In this document: positions 17,115 through 27,935 of the stretch, piece after piece | Position numbering within the stretch: position 1 is the first letter of the stretch | How the letters are laid out: the number at the start of each line of letters is the position of its first letter | Assembly (NCBI RefSeq): GCF_017591435.1 | Contig: NC_059278.1 | Location: 7,627,156 to 7,691,155, forward strand | Length of the DNA: 64,000 nucleotides | Source of the DNA: Portunus trituberculatus | Taxonomy: Eukaryota; Arthropoda; Malacostraca; Decapoda; Portunidae | Direction: 5' to 3' | Program-made: the position numbers and the translations under genes | The notes under the pieces: generated by a model | What the model saw: only the letters and a program-made list of their open reading frames with translations | Told to the model about the DNA's origin: nothing | Databases searched by the model: none

Positions 17115-17559
17115 GCTATCAAATTTTAAATTCATATATATATAAATGCTATCAAATTTTATATGCATTTTTTTTCTCTTTATACTTATAAATGCTCATA
17201 TTTTTTTCTAAGTTGGGACCACTGCATATATGTATACATTTATAAATCAGTATACACAAGTGATGTGTTCATCATTATTTCATACAAGAAAGCTGTGTTT
17301 TAGTTTCAAGTTATTACAAACAGTGTTGAGTTTATAGGTAGAGAATACTATGAATTGACATATATCTTGATATTTCTTACATATTTTGTTTTAATTGAGC
17401 CTTTTAGTGTTTTGGACCATACAGTTTTAGCGGGTATGGCTGCAGTAATTACTGCGTTGGCCCTCCATAAGCGACCCTCCGAAACCGATGAGCAAGACTG
17501 GCAGTGGGCCTCTATGTCAGTGGCCTGCGGTGGTCTGCCCTGTTTTTGTTTGCTGGGAT

Positions 17560-17900
17560 TTTGTGCTAACTGTAAGCCTCCTCCTCCTGCGGCTTCGCTG
17601 CACAAGGCTTTCTTCTTCCTCTCACCCCTATTCTGTCCAACTCACTAATGCAAGAGTTAACCATGCAGTATTCTCAATCATTCATCCCTTTCTCTAGTAA
17701 ACGCTGGAACTCCCTGTCCACTTCTGTATTTCCATCTTCCTACAACTTGACTTCTTTTGAGAGGGAGGTTTCAAGACATTTGTCCCTCATTTATGGATAA
17801 CTCTTATGATCTTTAAGGGAACTGGCAACCCAGTGAGCTTTTTTTTTTCAATTCAATTTTTTTGCCCTTCGCCAGTTTCCTCTCCTGCATAACAAAGGCA
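17560..17900 (+). mobile_element. 3' end of another LINE (RT C-terminal remnant)
   Basis: In one plus-strand frame (about 17640-17800) it reads SFIPFSSKRWNSLSTSVFPS and then YNLTSFEREVSRHL. This is the C-terminal signature of many arthropod LINE reverse transcriptases (RLWNSLP-SVFPSSYNL-SFK type). It is followed by a T-rich 3' region. It is unrelated to families A-E by sequence. Confidence 0.6.
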
Positions 17901-17926
17901 CTAAGTACTGCATTGTAAATTGATTT

Positions 17927-18127
17927 TTATCTATAGTAAAATAAATAAAACAATTCAAACATATTGAAAATCAACTTCAAGCATTTCAACACATATCTGT
18001 CAGTTTTTACTTTCTTTTCTGCATTCTCCAGTTTCAACACTATATCAGATAAATATTTACTTTTAAAACTCTGATGATAAGTGTCCAACCATGCACTTAC
18101 AGTTCTGCTACTCATGCACAAACTCAC
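17927..18127 (-). CDS. Unassigned open segment, possible later exon
   Basis: A 66-codon open stretch on the minus strand (MSSRTVSAWLDTYHQSFKSK, then a Lys-rich part). It lies downstream of the six exons in the host gene's direction. I do not recognise it and saw no convincing splice acceptor. It could be a later exon of the SHOC1-like gene or a chance open frame beside the foldback element at 18187-18645. Confidence 0.2.
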   Translation of the reverse strand: MSLCMSSRTVSAWLDTYHQSFKSKYLSDIVLKLENAEKKVKTDRYVLKCLKLIFNMFELFYLFYYR

Positions 18128-18186
18128 AAACGGAATATGTTCAAGGGTGATGTGAATTTTTCATAGGCAAGGGACTCAGGAAGACC

Positions 18187-18645
18187 AGATAGGACTCCTG
18201 GCTCAGAGAGATGGCCTCTTCCTCTACCATGTTGTACAGGGACTGACACTCATCTTTAGTACAGGAACAATAATGTACCTACACAAATACCATAGTTTAT
18301 TACTATAGAGTATTTTATTGATACAAAAGCTAAAAACACAATCGTTTTGTAATGAAATGATCATGGTTGACTGCTCAGCTGCTGCCACCTAGTGGCATTC
18401 TGTTTGAACAGCTACTTAAGAGCAAAATTTTAAATATCATTTTATGTTTTTAAATATTTTCGATTATTTTAGGTATATATCTTTTTTGCTTTTGTATCAA
18501 TAAAATATTCTATAGTAATAAACTACACTATTTGTGTAGGTATATATACTGCTGTTCCTACTTACTACAGAGTGTCAGTCCCCTGCACAATATGGCAGAG
18601 GAAGAGGCTGTCTCCTTGAGCCTAGAAGACTCCTATCATTAGCTT
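18187..18645. repeat. Foldback element with about 130-bp inverted arms
   Basis: The arm 18187-18315 is repeated inverted at about 18490-18645. Shared landmarks are cctcttcctctaccat/atggcagaggaagagg, gggactgacac/gtgtcagtccc and tttattgatacaaaagc/gcttttgtatcaataaa. The centre is AT rich. No transposase. It could be a long-arm MITE. Confidence 0.7.
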
Positions 18646-18649
18646 GGCG

Positions 18650-19125
18650 CTATCTAATGCAGCACATCTTTTCCACTCCTTACATTTTTCCTTGGTGTAC
18701 CTTTACCACTTTTACTTCATGATGCATCCACACAGTATTTAGGAGAATATTCTACCAGCTAGCTTATCTTTTAATTTACTAATGTCCACACAGTTTGCTT
18801 GGTTACACCATACTCCTCACAAACACTTGCAACTTTAGTTCCTTTCTCAAATATTCTTATTAATTCCAGCTTTTGTCAGAACTATGGCCAGTTCTAAGGT
18901 ATAGAAAAATGCACGATTAAACTTGTTCACTGATACCGGACAATACACAGTGTTCACTAAGATCTGCCACAGTGGTGCTGCCGTCTATTGGCTGTTTCTG
19001 GAAGTGTGCGAGGTACGCATTGTTTGAATTCATTTTTTGGCTGTCAGGACTGAAATTATTAAATTATTATCTGGACACTGTCCGGATTAACCAAAATCCG
19101 GATAAACAAGATCCAGATAAATGAG
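18650..19125 (-). mobile_element. Tigger/pogo-like transposon fragment
   Basis: About 18770-18880 on the minus strand decodes to KLELIRIFEKGTKVASVCEE then YGVTKQTVW, a CENP-B-type helix-turn-helix. The end near 19125 has ATCCGGATAAACAAGATCC and GATAAATGAGGG, typical of Tigger termini. The rest is decayed, and I could not find the opposite terminus. Confidence 0.55.
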
Positions 19126-19220
19126 GGTTGAATATAATGCACAAAAGAAGTTAAATTTGCAATAAGACAATGATTACATCCCAAACCACAATGTAGAATA
19201 GATAAGAGGTGTAAACTCAC

Positions 19221-19327
19221 TGAACTCATTTGAGAAGTTAGCCAAGGACGGGTATTCCACTCCTCTGGGTTCCACACTGGTGACGAGGCTCTGTTGCCTC
19301 ACACAGGTTCCGTACCAACTCTCCCAC
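19221..19327 (-). CDS. Exon 6 of SHOC1-like gene, apparent 1-nt frameshift
   Basis: 107-nt exon, acceptor ttgtgataag (weak pyrimidine tract), donor GAGTTCA|gtgagt. Read in the incoming phase 0 it gives VGELVRNLCEATEPRHQ and then meets a stop. The next reading frame gives VWNPEEWNTRPWLTSQMSS up to the donor. One extra base at the switch would make 108 nt, 36 codons and phase 0 at both ends. So one base appears to be missing near position 19276, either as an assembly error or as a real mutation. Confidence 0.55.
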
Positions 19328-19613
19328 CTTATCACAATAATGGCACACAGGTAAGAAGCTGGCCGAGATTAGTAATACACCAATTAAACAATACATCACT
19401 TTGACAAATGCCTAATTCATTCCAATTAAAACCAATTCATATTTCAAATATTGCATTGCATTAGAATGCACAAGTTGAATGGCAGGTTAGCTGCAGTAGG
19501 ATACATTATCTCTTAAGACAGGTCAGCTGTTGTAAGGCAGATTAGCTTGAGTTGTGATATATTGTAATACAAAATTTCTTAGCACACAAGATAGAATAAC
19601 AATGCAAGATTAC

Positions 19614-19725
19614 CTGGTGGAGATTGTAAGCTAGCAGGAGTGATACAGTGTATTCTGGAGAGCGAAAGAGCACACATGTCCACCAGCCTGTTAAGGCTCG
19701 CATCACACTGCTCCGAAACTCATAC
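19614..19725 (-). CDS. Exon 5 of SHOC1-like gene
   Basis: 112-nt exon, acceptor ttggtttag, donor CTCCACCAG|gtaatc. It encodes YEFRSSVMRALTGWW, then VLFRSPEYTVSLLLAYNLHQ, and ends in phase 0. In XPF-like domains this is the last strand-helix pair, before the segment in which proteins are compared at IRQIA-type residues. Confidence 0.65.
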
Positions 19726-19739
19726 CTAAACCAATACCA

Positions 19740-20220
19740 TTAATATTACTGTTTTTGCAAAGTACAGAGTAGTACATGTCCACAATTTTTATTATTTTTT
19801 TTCAATATTAAATTCTCATTATAGCGAAAATCTATTCTACCAAATTTCCTATTTATCTAACATAATATGGCCTACTGTCCCTCTATCTGATACAATGAAC
19901 AGAGGCCAGTTAGTGAGATGTAACATTCAGTCAGTAGCTTATGAGTGAAGGTGAGGAGGAGGAGGAGGTTGGTGGTGATGGATATCCACACACATTACCT
20001 TTGCCTCATTCTCTCATGGTGGTAATTTAAGTGAAAGGATGTTGTGTTCATATATATGTGTATATTTTTGTTTACAAGCACTCCCTGATATGTGATTGGA
20101 TTATGTCCATGAAAATGTAATCATAGCGTGAATGATTGTGTAGTGAACCTAAGATTGAAAAGAAAAAACAGGGATGTGTTCCAAGACCTTTAAAAATGCA
20201 TCCCCTAAAGCTCAAGAGTC
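19740..20220. other. Intron between exons 4 and 5, no gene seen
   Basis: AT-rich. The part 20080-20215 (caagcactccctgatatgtg, with a phrase like tagtgaacctaag) resembles a decayed Tigger-type terminus. Nothing else is recognisable. Confidence 0.4.
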
Positions 20221-20557
20221 TTTTTTTTTTTTTTTTTTTTTTCCATTATGGCCTATGGTGCCTGTAGGTGTACTTGAAGAGTACATATAGGAAGCACTGT
20301 TCAGCCTCCATCCCATTAGTGGTGCAGGCAATTTTATTTATAGTGGTACCAATATTAGGGTCCATATCACCACCCCAACACATCTTTGATGTAACCACCT
20401 AGAACCTGGGTATCATGGTGAAATGTAGATACAGTAACTTTAAACCACTTGCCAAATGGCAAAGTGTTTAAGGCTGTACGTGATGGGATTTGAACCTATG
20501 CATGGATATCTGCCCGATCCCACGCTCACCACCTTATCCACTAGACCACCACCTCCC
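20221..20557 (-). mobile_element. SINE-2, tRNA-derived with poly-A tail
   Basis: On the minus strand the head carries a box A (TGGTCTAGTGGATAAGG, 20533-20551) and box B (GGTTCAAATCC, about 20486-20497). A body of about 240 bases follows, ending in 22 A (the T run at 20221-20242). It lies in the intron between exons 4 and 5. I could not define the target duplication. Confidence 0.75.
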
Positions 20558-20792
20558 TGTAAATAGTTATTGTCTAAAGTAATAAAATATGTTACATAAA
20601 TCAAATAAACACAAGAGTTAAGCAAAAATAAAATAAATAAAATCTTTTTATAATTACTTCTACTGTAGTGTCCATATGTTTCTAGTGAGACTGGAGGACT
20701 ACTTGCCCTAATGTCTTAACATAAGTTTTACTTAAAAACAATCTTGTGATACTTTGTGATTTTGTTGTTTCATTATTACTAGATAAACTTAC

Positions 20793-20990
20793 CCTGAGCT
20801 GTTTGACTGCTGTGCATACAAGATGATGTAACAGGTAGTACACTGAAGGGAGAGAAGAACTAGCTGACAGGTGAGCTCATTCAGATGAGCATCAGAGCGG
20901 AGAGTGGCAAGTGGTCGCAACAACACACACGTCCTTTCATCCAACAAAAGGTCTGTCCAGCCTTGCCTCCCTTCCTCTATGATAACATCC
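20793..20990 (-). CDS. Exon 4 of SHOC1-like gene, XPF-like core
   Basis: 198-nt exon, acceptor ataacccttcag, donor AGCTCAGG|gtaagt. It encodes DVIIEEGRQGWTDLLLDER, then a leucine-rich helix region and LSLQCTTCYIILYA. The alternation of a hydrophobic strand, helix and strand is the XPF-like nuclease core. The canonical ERK-x3-D catalytic set is incomplete, as expected for SHOC1-type members. Phase 2 in, phase 2 out. Confidence 0.7.
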
Positions 20991-21172
20991 CTGAAGGGTT
21001 ATTAAGTACACAGTCCTTTATGAAGTAGAAAACTCTGAATAGTTACAAAGAAAGAGTTAAGAAGGAATATCAAGTACGTATTTGTAGATAAGATCTTCAG
21101 CAGGACTATGTGATTAAAATGTTTTATAGCAATATGCAGAATGAAATATGGATGGAAATGCTGCTGCCTCAC

Positions 21173-21398
21173 CTTGGATTTCTCTCAACCAAATTGATAT
21201 TGAAAATAGAGGTAAGGATGTAGTGAAGCTCATTATTGGCAGTGACAGAAGTGCTGGCCACAACAGTCACTGGGTCCCTCTGTCCACAACTCCTATAGCT
21301 CATTATCTCTCCCAAGTTTTCATTCCTACTAATATTGATACTGACTTTGCCTTCTTGCTGGTCTCCGTCTCCATTCCATGTGACTGGTTCTTTGTCAC
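21173..21398 (-). CDS. Exon 3 of SHOC1-like gene
   Basis: 226-nt exon, acceptor ttttgttttag, donor AATCCAAG|gtgagg. It begins GDKEPVTWNGDGDQQ and ends FNINLVERNP. The C-terminal part corresponds to the strand carrying the ERK-like motif of XPF-family nuclease folds, here V-E-R-N. The first half is acidic and Ser/Asn rich and is probably a loop. Phase 1 in, phase 2 out, consistent with both neighbours. Confidence 0.68.
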
Positions 21399-21494
21399 CT
21401 AAAACAAATTTTTTTTTATTATTCATAAAGACCTAAGTTCTGAAAAGCCAGTGATTAAAGCAATAAATTATGACAATTGATGAGATGAACTGAC

Positions 21495-21673
21495 CAACAC
21501 TTGGGCTAGGTGTAATGAACGATACTACATGGATGTTCTGGCGGGTACAATGATCAACGCAAATGGAGGAGCCACTGCTGCCCTCCCATTCCACCACCAG
21601 GTTAAACTGAGAGCATGGCAACTGGTGCAGTGCTTCCCCTTCTTCCCACACCACCACACTCTTTTGCTCAAGT
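21495..21673 (-). CDS. Exon 2 of SHOC1-like gene
   Basis: 179-nt exon between acceptor cacttttcag and donor AGTGTTG|gtcagt. It encodes LEQKSVVVWEEGEALHQLP, then QFNLVVEWEG and a Cys-containing stretch. Phase 2 in, phase 1 out, and both agree with the neighbours. The donor is weaker than the others; the frame stays open a little past it, so a few alternative residues at the 3' end cannot be excluded. Confidence 0.65.
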
Positions 21674-21790
21674 CTGAAAAGTGATGCAAATGTTAGGGTT
21701 ATTTGTGTGTTTTTACATCTATGTTAAATTAAGGCTAATTCTAATGCCACATTTTTCAATTAATTCTTGTGTAACCACTGAATCCCATAG

Positions 21791-21794
<4 letters not shown>

Positions 21795-21874
<80 letters not shown>
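21795..21874. repeat. (TG)n microsatellite
   Basis: 80-bp TG array at the 3' tail of E1. Confidence 0.97.
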
Positions 21875-21876
<2 letters not shown>

Positions 21877-21908
21877 TCACCTAGTTGTATTCACCTAGTT
21901 GTAATTTT

Positions 21909-21942
21909 ACAGGGCCTGGGTATCATACTCGTGTGGCCCCGT
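21909..21942 (-). promoter_or_regulatory. 3'-terminal hairpin of family E LINE
   Basis: The outer stem ACGGGGCC pairs with GGCCCTGT (one G-U pair) at the same place as the family A hairpin. The sequence differs but pairing is kept. Confidence 0.55.
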
Positions 21943-24900
21943 CTCCATATCTACACACATCCAACTTTCCTTTAAAACTATGCACACTCCTTGCTGACAC
22001 CACCTCCTCACTCAAACCATTCCACACCTCCACACATCTTTATGGGAAACTATATTTTTCACATCCTTCAAGCATATTCCTTGGCTATCTTTTTACTATG
22101 CGATCTTGTAGTTCTATTTAAGTTTTCCTCTCTCAACATCATTTGCTCATTATCCACTTCATCCAGTCCATTCAACAGTTTATAAACCTGTATTAAATCT
22201 CCTCTTTCTCTTCTTTGTTCCAAGGTAGGCAAATTCATTTCTTTTAATCTCTCCTCATAGGTCATTTCTGCCAATTCCGGAACCATTTTTGTTGCCATTC
22301 TCTGCAATCTCTCCAACTTCCTTATATGCTTCTTTTTATAAGGGGACCAAACCACTCCAGCATATTCCAATCTTGGTCTAATTACCATACTAATTAATTT
22401 CTTCATCATATCTTTATCCATATAATGGAAGGCTAATCCAATATTTTTATCAAATTATACGTTTCTCCAAACATCTTATCAATATGAGCCTCAAACTGCC
22501 CATGGTCTTGTATTATCACTCCCAAATCCTTTTCCTTTTCCACCTTTTTCAACACTACTTCTTCACCCATCTTATATGACCCTCTTGGCCGTCTTCCACT
22601 CTTCCCATCTCCATCACATGACTTTTGCTCAGATTAAATTCCATTTGCCACCTCTTGCTCCACTCCCAAATCTTATCCAGGTCTGCCTGTAAAATTTCAC
22701 AATCTTCTTCACTCTTCACACACCTACACAACTTCGCATCATCCGCAAACAAATTAATATAACTGTTTACTCCCTCTGGCATGTCATTATATATACAAGG
22801 AAAAGTATTGGTGCCAGCACTGAGCCTTGTGGGACTCCACTCTCCACCACCAACCAGTCCGACTTTGCATCCCTTATTACCGTTCTCATCTCCCTCCATC
22901 TCAAGTAGTTTTCCATCCACTTTAACACTTTTCCTTTCAGTCCTCCATAAATCTCTACTTTCCATAACAGTCTCATGTGAGGTACCTTGTCAAAAGCTTT
23001 CTTTAAATCCAAATATACACAGTCCATCCATCCCTCTCTCTCTTGTATTTTGTCAACCACTCTTGAATAAAAGCTCAGTAGATTTGTTACACATGACCTC
23101 CCTTTCCTGAAGCCAAATTGATGATCCGATAATAACTTATGATCCTCCAGGAACCGTATCCAATATTTCTTTATCACCCTCTCACAAATCTTACCGACCA
23201 CACTTGTTAGAGACACAGGTCTATAGTTAAGAGGCTCTTCCTTACTGCCTCCCTTATAAATGGGCACCACTTCAGCTCTCTTCCACTCTACTGGTACTTC
23301 CCTGTTTCTAATGAGCACCTTATAATATCATATAATGGATCAATCAATTCTTCTCTACACTCCTTCAATAATTTTCCTGAAACTTCATCTGGTCCCATCG
23401 CTTTATCATCTTTAAGTTCCTCCAACATTTTATATAACTCCTTTTAGGTATCTTAATGTCATCCATGTGCACATTTCCTTGTACATTCTGTGGCTTTACA
23501 AACATTGTTTCTTTAGTAAATACTTGCTGAAACCTATTATTTAGCAATTCCGCTATATTCTTAGGGTCATCTACTATCCCTTGCTCTCCTTTTAATCTTT
23601 CAATGGACTCTCTCTTTTAAGTTTACCATTTATGAACCTGTAAAACAATTTTGGATGTTCCTTACTCTTGTCTACAATATCTTTTTCAAATTTTCTTTCT
23701 TCCTCCTCCTTACCCTCACATACTCATTTCTTGCCACTCTATAATTCTCCTTATTTAGTATATTCCTGCTCTTTTCCATCTTTTCCAAGCCACATCTCTC
23801 TTTTCCTTAGCCTTAACACAAGTTGCATTAAACCAATCCTTTCTTCCTTCCTCTCTTGGTTTATACTTTGGTACAAATTTCATAACTCCTTCTTTATAAT
23901 ATTTCATAAAAATCTCATATTTCTTTTGCACTTCTCTGATTTGTAACATCTCCCAATCTAATTTTCTGAAATAATTTTTCAAACTTTCTGTGTCCATCTT
24001 TCTATAATTCAATCTACCACTCCTGTATGTCTCGTCCTTCCTTCGCTGTGTTGTTGCTATCTGCATTTCCATAACCACATGATCACTCTTTCCCAAAGGA
24101 CACTTGTATTGTATATCTCCACATAGGTACACTTCTCTTGTTAACACCAAATCCAGTCTAGCCGGTTCATCATCTCCTCTATATCTAGTATTTTCCTTCA
24201 CCCTCTGTTCCATCATATTTTCCATCATTAGATTAAGAAATCTCTCTCCCATGCTTCTTCTCCAACACCACTTACTAGATTTTCCCAATCCACCTCCTTA
24301 CAATTAAAATCTCCTACTAGTATCACCTTTCTTTTCCAGATAATACACTTTCCAAACTCTGTAAAGTATCCTTGATCATATTGTCGTATTCCTTAATGTC
24401 CAAGAATTTGTTTTAGGAGGTACATAGGTCACCATGATTATTAATTCTTTTCCATCACTTTTATCCTTATGCTTATCACTTCTGCGTTGTTCTTCCCATA
24501 CCAAACCTTATCCACATTTATTTCTTTCTTCGTCATAATCATAACTCCTCCTCCACCTTTACTCTCTATCCTTTCTCCATATATTATATTTATTATCCAA
24601 ATTTATCTTTGTTTTTTCATGCAATTTTGTCTCAGTCAAACACACTATATCAGGCTTCTCCACTATCATATAGTCTTGCAATTCCAATCTACTTGACAGT
24701 ATCCCATCTATATTAGTATACATTACGGTCCACCCACTGCTCCCTCTAGGGGTTCCTCCGTATTCCTTCTTTCCACATACCACTTTCTGACTCTCTCTCC
24801 TATAACTCTCCAAAAACTTTTCTCTTTCCTCCTCAGACCGCTCATCATTTTTCCTTCTCGCCTCTTCCACCAATTCCTTATATCTTCTCCTCTCTTCCTC

Positions 24901-25753
24901 ATTTCTATTCTTTCTCACAAACACCTCTTTACAACCTTCTATCTCTCTTAACTTTGATGTTCTATATAGGACATCCTCCAGATTGTTGTGACTTCAGTAC
25001 TACTTTAATCGGTCTGTTCACTCCCTCCTTATACGGACCCAGTCTATGGATCTCTTCCACTTCTTCTTGTAGGTCTTTTTTCATCATCATTTAGATTTTT
25101 GAACAGATCTCTTACCGTTTTAATTCTTCCTTAATTCTCTTAGGCTTATATGTTATATTTTGTTCTTTCATCCCAAATATTAACACACTCTTCTTTTTTC
25201 TGCTATTTCCTTATCAATGTTTCCTTATTCTTCATTACATTAACCAGTTCCTTGGACCTTTCTTTTTGTCTTCCTTCAACTGATCTTTAATTATTTCTTG
25301 TAATCCAACCATCTCTGCTTCCTCGACTCAGTCCATTGTGTTTTCTTCAGTTCCCATTCCTTTCAAGCCTTTCATTCTGCTCACTAATCATTTCCTTAAA
25401 GTCATCTTTCTCCTTTACTACTCTCTCCATTTTCTCCTCCAACCATCTCTTGTATTTTCAACCTCCACCTTCAAATGCATTCTCATCCACCAATTGTTTT
25501 TCATTTTCCTCCAGTCTCTTAACTCTTTCCTTCAAAGCCTTGCGAATTCTCTATCCTGCTCCTCCTCACTCCTCTGAACTTTTAATTCCTTCACTAACTC
25601 CTCAAATCTCTTCTCCAACATCACCAATCTACCTTGCAATGTTGCCCCTGTTGAAGCTGGACTCATGCTTTGACTGGCCACTTTCGGCTTTGCTCCCTGG
25701 GCCTCATCAACATATTTTGAATTTGGTAATTTATTCCTTACCGGTCTATCCAT
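21923..25753 (-). pseudogene. LINE E1 polyprotein (broken)
   Basis: The start ATG at 25753 gives MDRPVRNKLPNSKYVDEAQG, and then a coiled coil (LEKRFEELVKELKVQRSEEE). The piece 24559-24924 joins the CTD-like region (EEERRRYKELVEEARRKNDE) to the endonuclease (VMYTNIDGILS, CLTETKLHE) in one frame. GDFNCKE lies near 24310, and KSDHVVMEM is in 23755-24288. RT pieces 22767-23318 (NYRPVSLTS, FGFRKGRSC, YLDLKKAFDKVPH, SGVPQGSVLAP) and 22555-22965 (FADDAKLC) follow, then 22068-22421. Catalytic residues look intact but frames change at least six times. Confidence 0.78.
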
Positions 25754-25898
25754 TTTTCCTTACTTTTCCCGGGAACATGTGGGTGTGTGGTCACTGGGGG
25801 CCAGGCCTGGTAGTTACGTGTGTGGTTGGATGCGTTGGCGGCTGCTATGTGTGTGGGTGTGTGTGTGGGTGTGTATGGGTGTATGGCAAGATAGGACA

Positions 25899-26297
25899 CA
25901 CCTAGTTGTATTTACCTAGTTGTAGTTTTACAGGGCCTGGGCTTTATGCTCGTGTGGTTCCGTCTCCATATCTACACTTATCCAATTTTTCTTTAAAACT
26001 ATGTACACTCTTTGCTGACACTACTTCCTCACTCAAACTGTTCCAAGTCTCAACACATCTTTGCGAGAAACTAAATTTTTTAACATCTCTCAGACATCGT
26101 CCCTTCCTTAGTTTCTTACTATGCGATCCTGTGCTTCTAAAGTCATATTCTTCTCTCAGGATCAGTTTCTCATTATCCACTTCATCCATTCCGTTAATCA
26201 ATTTATAAACTTGTATCAGATCCCCTCTCTCTCTTCTCTGCTCCGAGGTTGGTAGATCCATTGCCTACCAACCTTGGAGCAGAGAAGAGAGAGAATC
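25899..26297 (-). mobile_element. Family E LINE 3' fragment (E2) with inverted 5' end
   Basis: Covers the hairpin, RT C-terminus and stop (25944-26267). Then 26265-26294 repeats 26226-26255 in inverted orientation with one mismatch and a 9-base loop. A (GT)n array follows. Confidence 0.8.
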
Positions 26298-26305
26298 TGA
26301 TCATT

Positions 26306-26692
<387 letters not shown>

Positions 26693-26700
26693 TGTGTGTG

Positions 26701-27935
26701 TATTTACCTAGTTGTAGTTTTACAGGGCCTGGGCTTTATGCTCGTGTGGCCCCGTCTCCATATCTACACTTATCCAATCTTACTTTAAAAGTATGCACAC
26801 TCGTTGCAGACACTACTTCTTCATTTAAACTGTTCCACGTCTCAATACATCTTTGCACACTCTTGAAACTATATTTTTAACATCTCTCAGACATCTTCCT
26901 TTTCTCAGCTTTTTACTATGCGATTTTGTGCTTTGAATATCATATTCTTCTCTCAGGATCAGTTTCTCATTATCCACTTGGTCCATTCCGTTGATCGATT
27001 TATAAACTTGTATCAGATCTCCTCTCTCCCTTCTTTGTTCCAGGGTTGGAAGATCCATAGCCTTTAGTTTCTCCTCAAATGTCATCCCTTCAAATTCTGG
27101 AACCATTTTTGTAGTCTCTCCAACTTCCTTATGTGTTTCTTTTTATGAGGGGTCCACACTACTCCTGCATATTCCAATCTGGGTCTTATTATATTACTTA
27201 TCAATTTCTTCATCATTTCTTTGTCCATGTACTGAAATGCTAATCCAATATTCCTTAGCAAATTATGTTTCTCTAAAAATTCTATCAATATGGCTTACCG
27301 GTTGATTGTTTTCTTCCATTGTCACTCATAATTCTTTTTCCTTTTTTACTATCTCCAGTTCTACTCCATCTCCCATCTTATAGATTCCCACGGGTCGTCT
27401 TTCACTCTTTCCCATTTCCATGACATGGCTTTTGTTCACATTGAATTCCATTTCCCACTTTTTACTCCATTCCCAGATCTTATTTAGGTCTTCTTGCAGT
27501 ATTTCACAATCCTCTTTTTGCTATATAACTCTGCACAGTTTCGTATCATCTGCAAACAGATTTATGTAGCTGTTCACTCCTTCTGGCATGTCGTTAATAT
27601 AAATGAGGAAAAGTATTGGTGCCAATACTGATCCCTGTGGCACTCCGCTTTCTACTGCTCTCCACTTGGACTTCATATCTTTAACTACCATCCTTATTTC
27701 TCTCCCCCTCAAATAATTTTCTATCCATCTCAATGTGCTACCTTTTAAGCCACCCTTCTCCTCTAGCTTCCATAGTAATCTTGCATGTGGCACTTTGTCA
27801 AATGCCTTTTTTAAATCCAAATAAATACAGTCAACCCATCCCTCTCTCTCTTGTACTCTATCAACTATTCTAGAATAGAAACTCAATAAATTAGTTACAC
27901 ACGACCGTCTTTTTCTAAAACCAAATTGGCTATTT
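26701..27935 (-). mobile_element. Family E LINE, 5'-truncated copy E3
   Basis: Begins after a short GT run with one CAACTAGGTAAATA unit and the family E hairpin. It stops inside the RT at the FGFRKGRSC-type region, where the tail of D2 follows directly. Confidence 0.82.
26736..27935 (-). pseudogene. LINE E3 RT C-terminal half (broken)
   Basis: Piece 27521-27886 (121 codons) carries YLDLKKAFDKVPH, SGVPQGSVLAP and FADDTKLC. Pieces 27082-27288 and 26825-27106 cover LEYAGVVW and the LEQRRERGDLIQVYK thumb region. The palm motifs are intact, but the N-terminus and endonuclease are absent. Confidence 0.75.

Larger units (their letters stand above)
21874..25890 (-). mobile_element. Family E LINE, near full-length copy E1
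   Basis: About 4.0 kb with two CAACTAGGTGAATA units at the 3' end, next to (AC)n on the element strand. The leader at 25755-25890 is G/T rich. It inserted just after the start of the 33-kb intron's distal end, about 120 bp from the acceptor of exon 2. Confidence 0.82.

Noticed and set aside
17355..17648. A 97-codon frame with Cys/Pro-rich end
   Set aside because: It overlaps the leader of the LINE 3' remnant in a different frame; the RT-like frame (SFIPFSSKRWNSL) explains the sequence better.
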